Made by a program: the position numbers and the translations under genes. Under the pieces are notes generated by a model that did no database searches, was not told where the DNA came from, and saw nothing but the letters and a program-made list of their open reading frames with translations. From Gymnorhina tibicen (taxonomy: Eukaryota; Chordata; Aves; Passeriformes; Artamidae), in contig VXAZ01002119.1 in the NCBI GenBank assembly GCA_013399875.1, positions 930,001 through 994,000 on the forward strand: a stretch of 64,000 bases of DNA. Reading direction: 5' to 3'. Of this stretch, positions 50,966-64,000 are shown in pieces (position 1 is the first letter of the stretch; each line of letters begins with the position of its first letter).

Positions 50966-53900
50966 TTTTGCCCAGTGCCTCCCCTTATTTTCATACCAAG
51001 CTCAAGGGCATGGAACACGCATACGTGGTGTTTTCCAGCACCATGGCAGCAGGGTGAAGTGAAACACATTGCTGTAAACATAGATATTATTGAAAGTGAC
51101 AGGGTCCAGAGGAAACCCTGATCAGTCCATGCTAAGGAACACTACCTTTAAACTGGCCATTAGTCACTTTACATCAGTGAACTTCACACAGACAGTGGTT
51201 CTATAAAGTGGAGATTTTGGATTACTGATATCTACAAAATATGTCCTAGCAGATCTTCTCCATGGCAGGTGTATATTGACTTTTCCAAGTTATATTAACA
51301 GGTTCAACAGTGAAAGGCATAGATACTGTCTGGGAAGGAAGCAATGGTTAGGACAGAATCCAAGCTAAAATTTCATATGATGTTCCAAGAGCTGAACTTT
51401 GAACCTGATCTGTATGTCTGGAACAGTTATATTTGAATCAGTTCAGCTAAATGTTACTTTCTACTTCTTCCTCCCCCTAAATCAACTTCCTTTCCATACA
51501 TGCTGAAAGAGTTTTGTTTGTATTTGAAACCATAATTTTCTTCTATTAACTATGGGTCTCCTTTGTCTTGTCATCTTTTACATTGAAGATTTTCATTTTT
51601 TAAGTGTCTCTTTTTGCTCCAAGGAAGTGGAGGAGGGTTAATGAGGTAAATTCATTAGTTAGTAACTGGTTTTCCAGCTTCAGAATTTGTGTTACTGCAT
51701 CTTGAATCAGTACATGCATTTTTTTAAAGTACTTTTTTTAAAAACACCCTGTAATTTACAGAGCTTTGAAGCATGTTGCAATGAAAATTTTTTCAGTAAT
51801 GATCTATTTTCTGAACCTCTGTGTGAAAACAGTTAATCCCTATGTTCCAATGGGATTTATGAGGTGTTTCATGCTCTTAAATAATGTTTGTTTGGATGAC
51901 TTACCCATATAGAATTAATAATTCTCTACAAGCACATAATCTATATTTTTTGACCTAAACTTGCTGTTCAAAAATAAGTAGTCATTTGCCTTTTAGATCC
52001 AGGGATGTGACATCAGAAATGATGTGTTATCACTAGAATGAAATTCTACTACAGCAGATATTATAAATTCATAATTAGTAGCAAACAATTATTGATATAA
52101 TTATAACAGGAATAGGGTGAAATGTTTGGGTCTTCATCTGCACGCAGGATATAATTTTCAGAGCACGTCAAGGAAAATTTACTCTGATTTTCTTTCTGAA
52201 TCTGAAGCTATGACAGTGATTGCCTTTCTTGGATGGCTTTTCCCCCTCAGTTTGCTTTATTCCAATTGACACATTTTGTCCTTATGATTTGGATTAATTC
52301 TGTGTGCGTTGCAGGGTATAAATATCCCTTTTAATTAGTTTCCTATTGCTTACATAGATTGTATAAAAAGTGGCCTCATAGTCTGTGAGGAATCATTAAA
52401 CTTTCAACTAAATGCATTGAAAAGCATTTAATTCCTTTCAGTACTAAAGTTTGTATGTCTGTAGTAGAAAACAGGAGAAATCAAGGTGTCTTTGCAATGG
52501 TAATTCAGTTTCCTCTGCATAGGTTCCTCTCTTTATGCATTGGAATCTTTATGCAACCGCTTCATTGAAAAGGAAAAGGAATGCCAATAGATTAACACCG
52601 TTTTAAGAAGGTCATACTTTGAATTTTTAAGTACAAAATATGTACTTGCTGATAAACTAGGGTCAGGTTCTAGTTGTTGGAAACTAGTGATTGCCCTGGC
52701 ACACCTCCTTAGACATTTTTGAATGTACCTTACATGTACAGTTTCTGTTCACATAAAAATATTTATTTCTGCTGACAGGTTTCATCTGCTGTTTCCTTGG
52801 CATCACTTATTTCTCTGCACTTGACTTCAAATCTGTTGTACTAGATCTGTCTGAGAAGAGATACATCTCGAATTTTGTGTTTGAAACACTACTGCCACTA
52901 TAGTATGATTCTCTTCTCTCCACCTTTTATTTTCAGCTGTTTAAAGCAGTCATTCTTATTGCCTGTTTTCCACTTGATAGTGAAGTTAAAAGTGTGATCA
53001 TCATATTTAACGACCAAAAAGTAAGATCCATTTTTTAAAACATTAAGAGAAATGAAACAAGGCAAGTGGAAAGAAGATGCTGACAGAAAGATGATGATTT
53101 GCAAGTTAGTGCAATAAAAAATAAGTCCAGTTAACAAAAGTGTATTTCCTTGCAGTTATATGCCTTATATCTCCTGAATGTACCAAACTAGAAGCCAGTG
53201 CTTCAGCATGGAAGAATATGGCAGATGGAATTATTTCTATGGAAGTATTAAAAAGAAGGGCTCTACATTATCTGTGTCATGATTTGGTTTTGGGCTTCAG
53301 TCCCTATGCTGTCTATTCTTAGCATCATAAAACATAATGGAAGTATTTAGAGATTCAAATGCATAGATTCATGCTGTATATCACTTCCTTATATATCTGC
53401 AGATGGTGTGTATATTTTTGCATATTGGATTTTATGGTGGTTAGAATACATTTGATGGGGTAAATGTAGGGGAGTGCAAAGATTCATTGCAAGTGATTCA
53501 TTCAAAGACATATGTATCTTTTGTAAGCCGTTTGGTTTCCAGTGAAGACTGAATCATTACCTTACTTTATCACTACTTCTTTTCAACTTTGATGAATTTT
53601 TTTCTTGTTCACTCAAAAAGACTGGGAGTCTGATATATTAAATACTTGGATGCTTGATGTTGAAAGGTTTATCTATACATGAGCAGAATAAAAACAAGTA
53701 AGACCTTGTAGTGCATAGAAAGAGAATACAGGAGGTCCATTTTTCTAAGGTTTTTGATTGAGACCCCAGATGAGAGCTCCAATGTAATGGCAAGTGAAAG
53801 CAGTGTATGTTTAAATTATGCATGACCTGCAAATATAAAGGCAGAAAGTTATGCAAACTTAGTCACAGGAATGGATTTCAATGATTAGTCACAAGTTGAT

Positions 53901-54391
53901 CAATTCAATTAATCAGGCTTTTCTTCTTCAGCTTAGTGGAGTTTAAAAGTTATGAAGTTCCCAAACTCTGTTCTTGAGAACAGGCTTTCCTCACACTATC
54001 CAGTTTTTAAAACTTCTTCCCACAGTAAGCTACTAAAAGGGAAAGATGAGTCTGTAAATTTTATATGGGGGGTACTCACCAGGAGAATTGTCTTAACTTT
54101 TGCAGTGGCCTTCATTCTTTATCACAGGTGGAAAATTTATGGAACCAACAACTTGTGAACTAGACAGATGTGTTTAAGCTATTATGGAGTTTGTATGAAA
54201 GGAAAGGGAAGGCGCAGCACAAGTCATTTCTTCTCCTTTTGTTGTTTCATGAGAAGGAGATGCCCTTTGCCCATGCTGGTGCTCCACAGCACCTACTTTC
54301 ATGACAAGCTGTCTGTCAGCATAGTCCTGTTGAGCTGGCTGAAGTAATGTGGAAGATGAGATAAGGGAAGGAGTTACAAGACAGTGATGTC

Positions 54392-54427
54392 TTTTAGAAG
54401 AAAGGAGTCTTTTAGAAGAAAGGAGTC
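54392..54427. repeat. 18-bp perfect tandem duplication
   Basis: Two identical adjacent copies of TTTTAGAAGAAAGGAGTC at 54,392-54,409 and 54,410-54,427. This is a simple local duplication in intron 3. Confidence 0.95.
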
Positions 54428-55855
54428 TCAAAATTAATCAAATAAGTAACATAAATGTCATTTTCCTTGATTTATTTCTCAAGAGTTGATGGAAATGACT
54501 CTGATTTCAGAGAGGCTGGCACTGCTCAATCAGCATCACATAGCACCTGTTCAAATCAATACAAATATGTTTCTTGGTTTTAGCAGATAGTGTTGTCTGA
54601 CAGGATATGACTGAAATAAGTCAGCCTTAAGAACTAACAGAAGTAGAACTAAATACCAGTCTCAGTGCTTGTTTTCTGTCTCTGGGGATATATTTTCATA
54701 GTGGCATTTAGGATTTTAGAGCTTCATCTTCTAAACCGATTAGCTAAGTGAGAAACTTTTGCTCTCATTAGTAGTTATTTCCAGATATGTTCAAAGATAT
54801 GGCACTAGAACCCTAAACATTACTTCACCAGGCTTAGAAGGATTTTCAGGAAATTTCGGAAACATACAGCTCAAGCCTTAGTCTTGCAAGTAAAAAACTT
54901 TCACATGAGTAATCTGATCTACTTCAGCCTTCTGGTTATGGGTAGGGTGCTGCTGTGTCCCACTCCTTTGAAGGAGTGACTTATCCTATAGGGAGCTCAG
55001 TTTGCCCAATTGAACTTTTCAAAAAGGAGAAAGCTTATTAAGAAAGTAGGTGACAAATTTCGTTCTTCCTGAGTAAAGCCCATTATGATGAATGAAATCT
55101 TTTAAGAAGGTGACTAATGTGGTACAATCACTTCAAGAGATGCATGCTGGTTTTCCATGGTACTGCTCTGTTTTTATGTGCATAGATGTAGAAGTTTTGA
55201 AAATATGTAATTAGTTTGTGATTAGAAGCTTTAGTCACATCCGCATAACTGCTACAGTGAAATCCAGAAAATGTATCCTAGGCAGTTCTAGATGATTGCT
55301 CAGTACTTTTAAAGTCTTGTCTTGGGCCTTTCTAAATGTGCTATTCTTTTATTTGAGGAGAGGGGGAGTTGTATTTTAGGACAACAGAGCATGTTTAATA
55401 TAAGAAAATACATTAGAAGTGTTTTTAGTCTATGCACATTACTGCAAGGACAAGAAAAAGACTAGAACTTAGAGGAGAAATTTGGAGGAATGGCATCTTG
55501 AAGCAATACTACACTTAAAGCGGTTACTGAAGGCATAAATTTTGAAGTTGCACTTTGAAGAGTACCAGCAATCTATAGATTGCTGAATCTGAATAGATCA
55601 GCAAGATGACTAAGGGTCTAAGTCAGCGCTAATATACTTTTGTCATTTATGCTTCCAATGGTATTAGTGGTGATGCTACTGAATCCTTTGCTGTCAATTC
55701 TGTTAGCAGCCAACATGACCAGCCTCTGTAAATAAGGATGTTGAAGGTGACAGCAAGACCTCATTGATGAGGTGTGCACTGCAACAACATCTGAATAGGG
55801 AAAGCAGAACAGGTGGGACACGGGATGTTAGACAACTAACAAAAACATTTAAATT

Positions 55856-56460
55856 GCTGACACAGAATGACTGAGGTTAGAAGGGACACCAGTAGGTTTT
55901 CGAGTCCGACCTCCTGTTCAAAGTAGGGTCCACAAGCCACACCAGGTTGCTCAGGACTTTGATGTCAAATTTTGAAAGCCTCCATGAACAGAGGCTGCAT
56001 AACATTTGTGGACAACCTGTTTCAATCCTTCAAAGTCCTTGTGGTGAAAAAAGTTCTCCATATACTCAGTTTAAACTTATGTCTGCTGTTTCTTGTCCTC
56101 TCACTGGGCATCACTTTGAAGTGCCTGGCTCTGTCTTCTCAATAGTCTCCTCCTAAGTTAAGTAACCTTAGGTTTCTGTTAGTTTCCCGAAGAAGACTTC
56201 TGCGTGCTGAACAAGCCTCTTTCCCTCATCTTCTCCTTACAAGGGAGTTTTTCTAGTCTCTAACCATCTTTGTTGCATTTTACTGAGCTTTCTGTAGTTT
56301 GCCACTCTTTTTTGGTACTTGGGAGAACGATACTGGATGTTGTGTTTAGCAGTGGGCCCATGTTTGTCTTGTCCAGACCTTTTCTTGCATATTTAGTATA
56401 GAAATTATTCTTGTTGCCCTTGATGTCCCTTGCCAGTTTCAAAGCTAGCTAAGCTTTGCT
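55856..56460 (-). mobile_element. Internally deleted CR1 relic (reverse orientation)
   Basis: The left end is the complement of a CR1 3' terminus (ACAGAATGACTGAGGTTAGA, then TCTTGTCCTCTCACTGGGC and CAAGCCTCTTTCCCTCATCT). At about 56,260-56,442 the minus strand encodes an ORF2 linker fragment, LARDIKGNKNNFYTKY followed by MGPLLN. The RT core expected between these parts is missing, so this is either one copy with a large deletion or two adjoining fragments. All coding parts are dead. Confidence 0.85.
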
Positions 56461-59400
56461 TTTCCTAGACAGATGGCTGTGCAGTGTTTCTAAATTCCTT
56501 CTTTGTAGCCTGTCTAATTAGAATGCCGGTTCTGGAGTAGAGGCAGGGTTCAGAGGTCCAGGCATCCTGTCCCATGTGTGTAGCTGGTTGCTCTAATGAC
56601 ATAATCTTATTGCAAACACTGTCTACAGGAATATTTTGGAAGACAGCTAGCAAGTGCAAAGGAAAATAGAAATATGCCCTTTACAGGGCTGTATGGGGTT
56701 TAATGTTTACATATATTAATGCAAACCTTTTTTGAACGTTTCCTGGTCCAGGCATAGACTGTGCCTGTTATGGCAGTTTATATTTCTGATAGCCATAAGA
56801 AAACATCTCAGCTTCTCGGAGATGATAAAGCTATTGCCACTGTGAGTCAAATTTACTTGGAAGTTAATGCAGTTGTCCATCTAAACTTTATGATAATGTC
56901 TTGTTCTTCTGTGCTGAGCTACTTGGCACCATTGTATCTGTCACGTTTAATAAAGACATATTCATCTTCAACTTTATTTTATGTAGGAATTGCCAGACTT
57001 AGCATATCAACACATCACATTGTATCATTGCTATGAGATTGGGTTCGTTTACCATAGCAAAGAGTTTTTCTTTCAGTATTAAAAAGTTAGTGTGAGTTAT
57101 TGTGTTTATCACTACTCATAACAATATTTATTTTCCTATAATAGTATATGATTAAAATTCTGACAGATGTTCCAAGGTTGCCTGACAGAGGTGTTACTAC
57201 ATGTTGCTATTTTAAATGACTGCTTATTTGCATTTGTTCTTTCATTATCTCTAATAGATTATGACATAGCATAGTGGGGGAAAAAATTATGTTAAACCAA
57301 TGTTGTGAAAGAGACAGTTTTAATCTGGTAAACACAAAATTATCTTGACAAGACAAAGAGACTCTGCAATATTCAAGTCTATTGCTCATTTTTAGGAAAG
57401 AAAAAAAAAATTCTTCTTTAAACCCTAATAGCTTGATGTTTAATGATGATTTAATTGTTGTGTAAGCGGAAAAAGAAAGCATTTATGTGTTACTGGTCTG
57501 TAGGCATAGTTTGAATAGAAGTTGTTATTTCTGTGTGGATTGAGTGTATATTTTTATTTTGAGATTTAAATCCCAGATTAGAGTCAGTCTTGGGCATTGG
57601 ATTGTGTGTAACAGCCAGAAGCAGTGACATCCACAGTCTTTTCCATAAAAGTCTGTGACCAGTCCAGCTCCATTTGGCTGAAGCTACTGACTCAGAGTAG
57701 GAATGAAATGTTTGATTAGGCTCAAAAGCTGAGTGTCTTCCCCTACACCAGGGCACAGCCAAGTACCATAATGCCACTTTTCCTACAGCTCAGCTGGAGG
57801 AAGGGCAGGAGCTAAAGGTGTATTTTCCCCCAAGTCTGGTCCCAGGCTTAGATTTGCAAATTGCCTTGGCAGCTGTTGACCATCCTTCATTTATAAAAGG
57901 TAAGATCACCCTGAATACATATGAGTACCAGACACTGAGAAGTTAGCCAGCAGGTATGACAAGGTAGCCCCAAATCTGTGCCCACTCAGTAAGTTTTCCT
58001 GTTATGTCATCAAATAATTTTTCTTTATGCAAGAAGAGGGTTATCATAGAAAAGATATGTAACATTTCCATGTGAACCTCTGAGCTGTTATCAGTCAGAC
58101 AGCAAATTACAGCTCATCATTTACTTTCATTTAAATCAGTAGGAATCTGAAGTAGCTGCACTGACACTGTAGAATTTCCCTCAGTTTATCTGAGAATGAA
58201 ATTCTACTTTAAGTCATTAAATTCAGGCAAGCCATCTTTTTCATCCAAGTGGATGTCTGCAGCCATAGTAACTCTTATGAGTTACTGTAAGTAACTGTAA
58301 ATTACATTAGCTGTAAGTTGACTTGAACTGAGTATTTGGACTCTTGATTCTAAAACTGACCCTCCATCGCAATGTTTTGCATTTTCTCTTTCCAGTCATT
58401 GACTTGCCTGTTTGGTTTGCCAGCTCTGTTTGCTTTCCATTTTGCTCAGCATAATCCTAGATGTGGTTTTTAAATGATACTGAAATGTAAATGATGACAA
58501 CAGCTTTTAAAATAGGAATTATTAAACTCTAGAAAGTCTCCATCTGCTTGTATATCAATATACAGAATATTTGCTGCCCAACGCCTGGTGTTCAGTAGAG
58601 ACAATATTTTTCATTGTTTCCATATATCCTGCTCTGACCCAACTAGGAGTGTAAATCATCAGAAATTATTAGGAATCTGTCTTTGGGAGATGACCACCTC
58701 TATTTTGTAGAGCCAAGACATCTGTAGATTTTCAGAAAGGTTCATTTCAGAATTTCATTATGTATGTTTATCTAAAATGAATATGCAGTTGAGTTTTGTT
58801 TGTTTATTCCCATTGTTGGATACTATAATGCTTTTGCATAAAGAAATGCTGTATAATAAACAGATTGCTGGCAAAAGGAAAAGTGTGATCTTACAGTCAA
58901 AAAGAGGAGTTTAGATTAGTTAATCATTACTGTGCTGTAAACATAAATTCTAGCACACTCTCTGGGATAGGAAGTAGAGGGCATATGAATCCTAATTCTG
59001 GTGTGCTGTAATGCCATAGTGATGGGCTGAAAGGTCAAGAAGTCTTTGGCAATTTATTCTTGTTTTACACAAAATGTATGTTTTTGTGATTGTGGTTCAA
59101 AAATAGGCTGATAACCTGGAAGGGCTCCCAAGAAGCCATAACAATTACTTTATATGTAAACAAAGATAAGACCTCCAGAAATATAGAAAAATATATTTTC
59201 AGTCTGTTTTCATTAGGAAGAGTTTAAGATCAGCTTTTGTAAGATTCCTTGAGTATCCATTGAACATAAATAGCATAGAGCTCTTGAGGTAAACAATCCT
59301 CATTGCAAACTGAACATAGTCAATTTTAGAGAATCAAAAGAGGTGAAGGACTGAGCGCAGTTAGTTATTGCAACAAAGTACTGAGAACTGGTGATAATGT

Positions 59401-62400
59401 GCTATTTATCAGTTGTTTGACATGAGGAACTAGTATCAGAAACGCATGGAAATCAAGAAAAAAATAGATGCAGTTTATGTAATAGAGGTTGTCTCGGGTT
59501 GGGTGAGACTATTGTTTGTGTTAAATGCTAAGTTCATCTAATTGAAAAAAGCAATTTCTCCTGCCTATGAACAGTGTAATTGAAGATGATCTCTCAGTTT
59601 AAATCTTCTCTGACACATGGCTGAGCAAAGAGCAGAAAAGTACCATCACCTTTAGAGTAAGGACTGTCAGATTCATGAGCAAACCACTTTCCCTTTTACT
59701 GTTCTGAAGATTCATGTGCCACCAAATTTTCATTGGTGACACTGTTGTTTGGTTTTGCATTAGGTTTTTTTTTTGTCTCATTAATAGTAGACAAAGTCTT
59801 CATTTATTTCCATTCTTTTACCTACTGATCATCACATACTCAAAGAAAAATATTCTTATTTAAATCTCTTTTGGTTAAGACTTAGTCTAGCTTCAAAGTT
59901 ATCTGGGAAATGGAGAAAAAGTGGTAACTTTAAAAAACAGAACTCAAGGTTTCTGCAGCTGACCACTGACCATTTTCAACACCATGTATAGCACTCATCC
60001 TAGTACCATATTACCTAAAACATCTTAGAAAACAGAAGGGGTTTTCATTGAATCAGCAAATAAAGAATTACTTGGAAAAAACACATTTCTTAATATTATC
60101 TCTTCCATTGGTTGCAAAGTCTTGTCTTTGCCTTTTTTTTTTTCCCACAAAATATGACAAGACTAGGCTGTAGAAGAAGGAAATTTGCACACCAGGTGTT
60201 AAGGTCAAATAAAATGAAACACTTGAAGAGTGGGTCTTTAGTCAGATCACTAGATCTGAACCCTTCTGTATTTTTTTAAAGTTTACCTGTAGAGCGAAAT
60301 GTAAGCTTTGTGCTTGGCACTGCTGCTTCTTTTTATGTGGTTGTGGAGACATTACAAAGGTTTCTTTCTCTAGTCTTCTGCTTTCACTTGGTATGTTGAT
60401 TTTCTAATGTGGAAAAGGAAAAGGTATCTTCAGGTTTATTACTTTCTCCTTTAATTTAGCTAATGTTGAGATTACAGCTGGATGAAATCATTCCTATGCT
60501 AATAGCTGAATTTATTACACTTTTATGCATTAGCAATGGTAAATAATTGCCTCAAGACAACATCTGTTCTCATTTGTCTAGTTTCATTTATGTTAATGTA
60601 TAAGCTGAGCTTTTGATAATCACTTACCTACTTCAAAACTTACTTCTATGTGTTGTACTACTGGTTTTGGTTGCCAAATTATGTATCTAGCTAAGGCTCT
60701 TTAACATCTAGATCAGCAACAAGCCTAAGTCTTTGAAGAAAGTTCTCGAAATAACTCTTCCTCTGCTCTGTCTGTGCTATGTCTGTCACTGCACTATATT
60801 CCAGCATGGGATATATTCAGTCTGTTTTATCACATTTCTTGTAGCTACTGTTACATACTGTCAGATCTTGGTTTCATGCTAGCAATTTTCCAAGTTTTTA
60901 TGGATGTATTAATTCGTTGTTTCTTTTAATTAAAACCACTGGCTCTTCACAGGAATATTCTTTCATGCAAGCACTTGTTTTTGCCCGTGTATGTGAATGG
61001 GGTAAAGTGAGTATCTTGGGGACTGGTCAGGTGTTGTTGTAGTTTATTCCCTGCTTGCTGCTCTGCCAATGTGTCTTACCTCTAGGAAAGTTCAGTGTGG
61101 GAGTGGATACTTTTCTTGTTTCTTTTGTTTTCTGAGGAGACTCTTAAACCATATCAACTGCCTGTGCCTTTCACTATGTTCCTGGCTCTAGGACTGGAGT
61201 TTTATCTGACATTACCAAACAGCCTTTGCAAAACATCTCTTCTTTTGTGATACTTCTGATGTGTAGTGGGATGGGAAAATAACAATATATACCTAGTTTT
61301 ACCAGTGCAATTATCAAAATGATCTCTTTTATTGCAACTGAATTGCAATGAAATGTGGTCTTTAAATTCAGCCATCTTTTTAGCCAATATGGCAAATGTG
61401 GCAAGTATGGCTTTGGTCCAAGAAAAACACTATGAAATTATATCCTTGACAGATGCTTCAGCATAGTCAGAGTGACTAATCTTCATTTTAACTTAGCCTT
61501 ATGCCAGTACAGCTCCACTAATGATTATATAGTTGTGGATATGAAGCAAGACTTACATTTAGAGAGAACTGAACCCACCTAAATGCATTTTAAGTATTTT
61601 CCATGCAGCTGAAGTTCTGACAAGTGGACTCTTAACTGTCCTTGTACCCAGGAGAACAGTGTGGTTCATGGGAATTTCAGAGATCCTGAGGGTCTTGTCT
61701 GTGTTTTGTTCCCTGTCTTCCTTCCCCTTGCTTTAATCATCTGAAACACATTGACCACAGCCTATCTGTGTAAATGAAACATCTAGAAAAATATGAAGTT
61801 AGCATATCTCTCAGAAAAGTAGTCTTCTCATGAATTTTTCAATGTAAGCTTATTTTCGGATGTTTAATTTTTTGCTACATTCTTACTTCAAATGTGGCAA
61901 GTGTTAATAGCACCCTGAAAATAGTGTTCTATAAATTGTCCCAGTTTCCTTAAATCTATTTTTGTCTCTTCACGAACATTTTAATGTTCTTTACCCTTTT
62001 ACTGGTCTTGTTTTCAAATCTAATAACATCTCAATTCTTACTCTACCTGAATTTTTCTGTGCTCTGTTTCTGTGAATCAAATTGCATTGCTCTTCTGGGT
62101 TGCATATAGGGAAGACTGGTTACCGCTGCTGCTGCCAGATTTTACACAGCATTTTGTACACTTGTAGCTACGAAGTAGTATGAACTTAAATGTAATTGGT
62201 TTTGCACCATCCTATTTATAGTTATTAACCTGTAGCAGATGGGTAAATTCTCCACCTGTTCTTACTGCTGTATCCAGCTGTTTCAGTGATAATTATAATT
62301 TATCAATAGGAGACTAAGTCACAGACAAACACGGTAGTATAAAAGCCTTTTTTTTTTGGATTACGGGAAGAGTAAAGGAAATCAAAGATGTCCTGAAGTT

Positions 62401-64000
62401 CCACAGTGGGACCTTTTCCACTTGCAGTATCTCTTCATATGGTCTGTGATATTGAAATCAAGAGAGATATGGCTTCTATTCCCAGTTCCTACAAGTTTCT
62501 ACTGTGACAGTAGGCAGCTGAGGTAAGCCAGCATTGCTGAGAGCTTTGAGTGACTGAACAAAGTCAGTGCTTCTTCCCTCTATTTCCCAGTTCCTGTATT
62601 ATTGTGGCTTCTTGCAGCTCAGTAGAAGTGATGATGTGATACTCGGTTCGTCTCCATATCCCATCTCTATTTTATCCATCTACATTTCACACCAATCTTC
62701 AGTTTTGATATTGGAAGCATCAAAGAGGTCACTCTGGGGAGGATTTTTCTTTGTATCATCCAAATGTATGAGTCTTATCTGTGGAAATAAAACTTTTATG
62801 AGCCTACCTAGGGCTCTGGGATAGTGCATATTATCCTTTGTCTCCAACTCAGAACACAGTAAGTGCTGTGTGTCTTTTTTCTTACTTAGTACTTACCACA
62901 GTATCCCACCATTGCTGGATTAAATACATTCTTCTATAAATCATTCGGTTTAGAAAGACCAAATAGCTGAAATACTGTGTGTGGCTTTGGAAGATGTGTG
63001 AAGAACATAGGCTGGAAGTTGGAGCTTCAATTTATTATTTTAGGTGGAACTGTAGTTGCTAATGTCCAAAAAATTCATCCAGATGTATTCAGTAATTCTA
63101 AGCTGCTTTCCTGATTTGTTATACATAACTTAATACATAACTTTAACATACTTGTTAAATAAGTAATGCATGCTTTACTATAGGCTTGAAGGATATAGGT
63201 GTAAAAGTTCTTTGCATTATTAAATTGTAGATGGGAACCTTGTGTGGTTGAAGAGAGCTTCAGTGTTATTTTACTTCAGTTTGTCTGTTTCCCTAAGGTC
63301 AGGTTATAAAATTTCTCTTCAGATTTGTCCTTTCATAGTAGAAAATAATCTGCCTTATTTTCCTGGAGGCAAAGCATAGCAGGAGAAGCTCCCTATCTGA
63401 CATAGTAATCCCTGATTAAAAAGGTATGTCTACTAGCAACTGTCTAAAACTCAGGCATTATCTGACTCACACTGAGCTTCCCTTCACTGTGAGCACAATT
63501 GTAAATTTCTCATGGAGCTGTCAATGGCATTTAAATAACTAATGTCACTTGGGATTGATTTTTGGGATTGACATAGAAAAAGCTGTGCAGATACAGATTG
63601 GTTATTGCATGCTTATGTATACATGTGCATAAATGGAGAGGGACAATATTCTTCCTAAAATATTTTTAATTTGTATGCATTTATAATGACACAAAAACAC
63701 TGTGAAAGGAACATTGATACGCTTAGTCTTCTGTTGCATACAGATTACAATGTACAGTTTTTCAATTAAAAAAATGGGAAGACACTTGAGGCCAAATGGG
63801 CGGTAGTATTCAAATCTTTGATAAGTAAAGTTACAAAATCCTATTTCTAGCCTATTTTGATGACAGAAATTTTGTTTTGAACTTGAGTGTGTGCATATGA
63901 TGTCTGTATCTGAGACTATCATTCTTGGCGAGATACAGCAAAGCAACCTCAGTTCCTAGCAAAAGCAGTGTAGTTTGAACCATCTTTGTCTTATTTTTAG

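Larger units (their letters stand above)
39734..64000 (+). other. PCLO: PCLO intron 3, 5' portion (at least 24 kb)
   Basis: It begins with the donor GAG|GTAAGG and has no matching coding exon before the window ends. The rest of zinc finger 2 (an EWLC-LN-C type sequence) was not found, so the intron should extend to or past 64,000. The DNA is AT-rich with two minus-strand CR1 relics, a TAA/ATT microsatellite and two short tandem duplications, annotated separately. Short open frames on both strands (under 100 codons) have no recognisable domain. The last 20 bases look like a pyrimidine tract ending in AG, but whether this is the acceptor of exon 4 cannot be seen. Confidence 0.8.

Overview
The window is vertebrate nuclear DNA, most likely from a bird. 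Three things point there: long AT-rich non-coding stretches, old CR1-type non-LTR retrotransposon relics as the only recognisable dispersed repeat family, and the 5' end of one large multi-exon gene. That gene is PCLO (Piccolo), which encodes a giant scaffold protein of the presynaptic active zone. It lies on the + strand. The window holds its promoter region, exons 1, 2 and 3, introns 1 and 2, and about 24 kb of intron 3. The exons encode roughly the first 967 residues. The species cannot be fixed from the sequence alone.

Layout: about 1-19,750 is intergenic DNA upstream of PCLO. It is AT-rich, has no supportable gene, and carries three + strand CR1 relics plus one unidentified GC-richer repeat-like block. 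A CpG-rich promoter/exon 1 region spans about 19,745-20,620, with one undetermined base. Exon 1 coding sequence runs 20,025-20,266, with an excellent Kozak context and an apparent GC rather than GT splice donor. Intron 1 is about 5.5 kb and contains a second GC-rich pocket. Exon 2 (25,763-27,017) is a long Pro/Gln-rich exon ending inside the first zinc finger; its frame is broken by a single TAA. Intron 2 is about 11.3 kb. Exon 3 (38,330-39,733) completes zinc finger 1, encodes another Pro-rich linker and a conserved block, and ends inside zinc finger 2. The rest, to 64,000, is intron 3 with CR1 relics, a trinucleotide microsatellite and small tandem duplications.

The three exons keep one reading frame across both junctions (242 + 1,255 + 1,404 nt = 967 codons). 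Both zinc fingers are cut by phase-0 introns at the same place, before their last Cys pair. The observations most worth checking are the in-frame stop in exon 2 (codon 367), the GC donor of exon 1, and a perfect CRE palindrome that appears to lie in the tail of a CR1 relic at the promoter. I found no sign of a previously undescribed biological system, and no tRNA, rRNA, CRISPR array, operon or intact mobile element.
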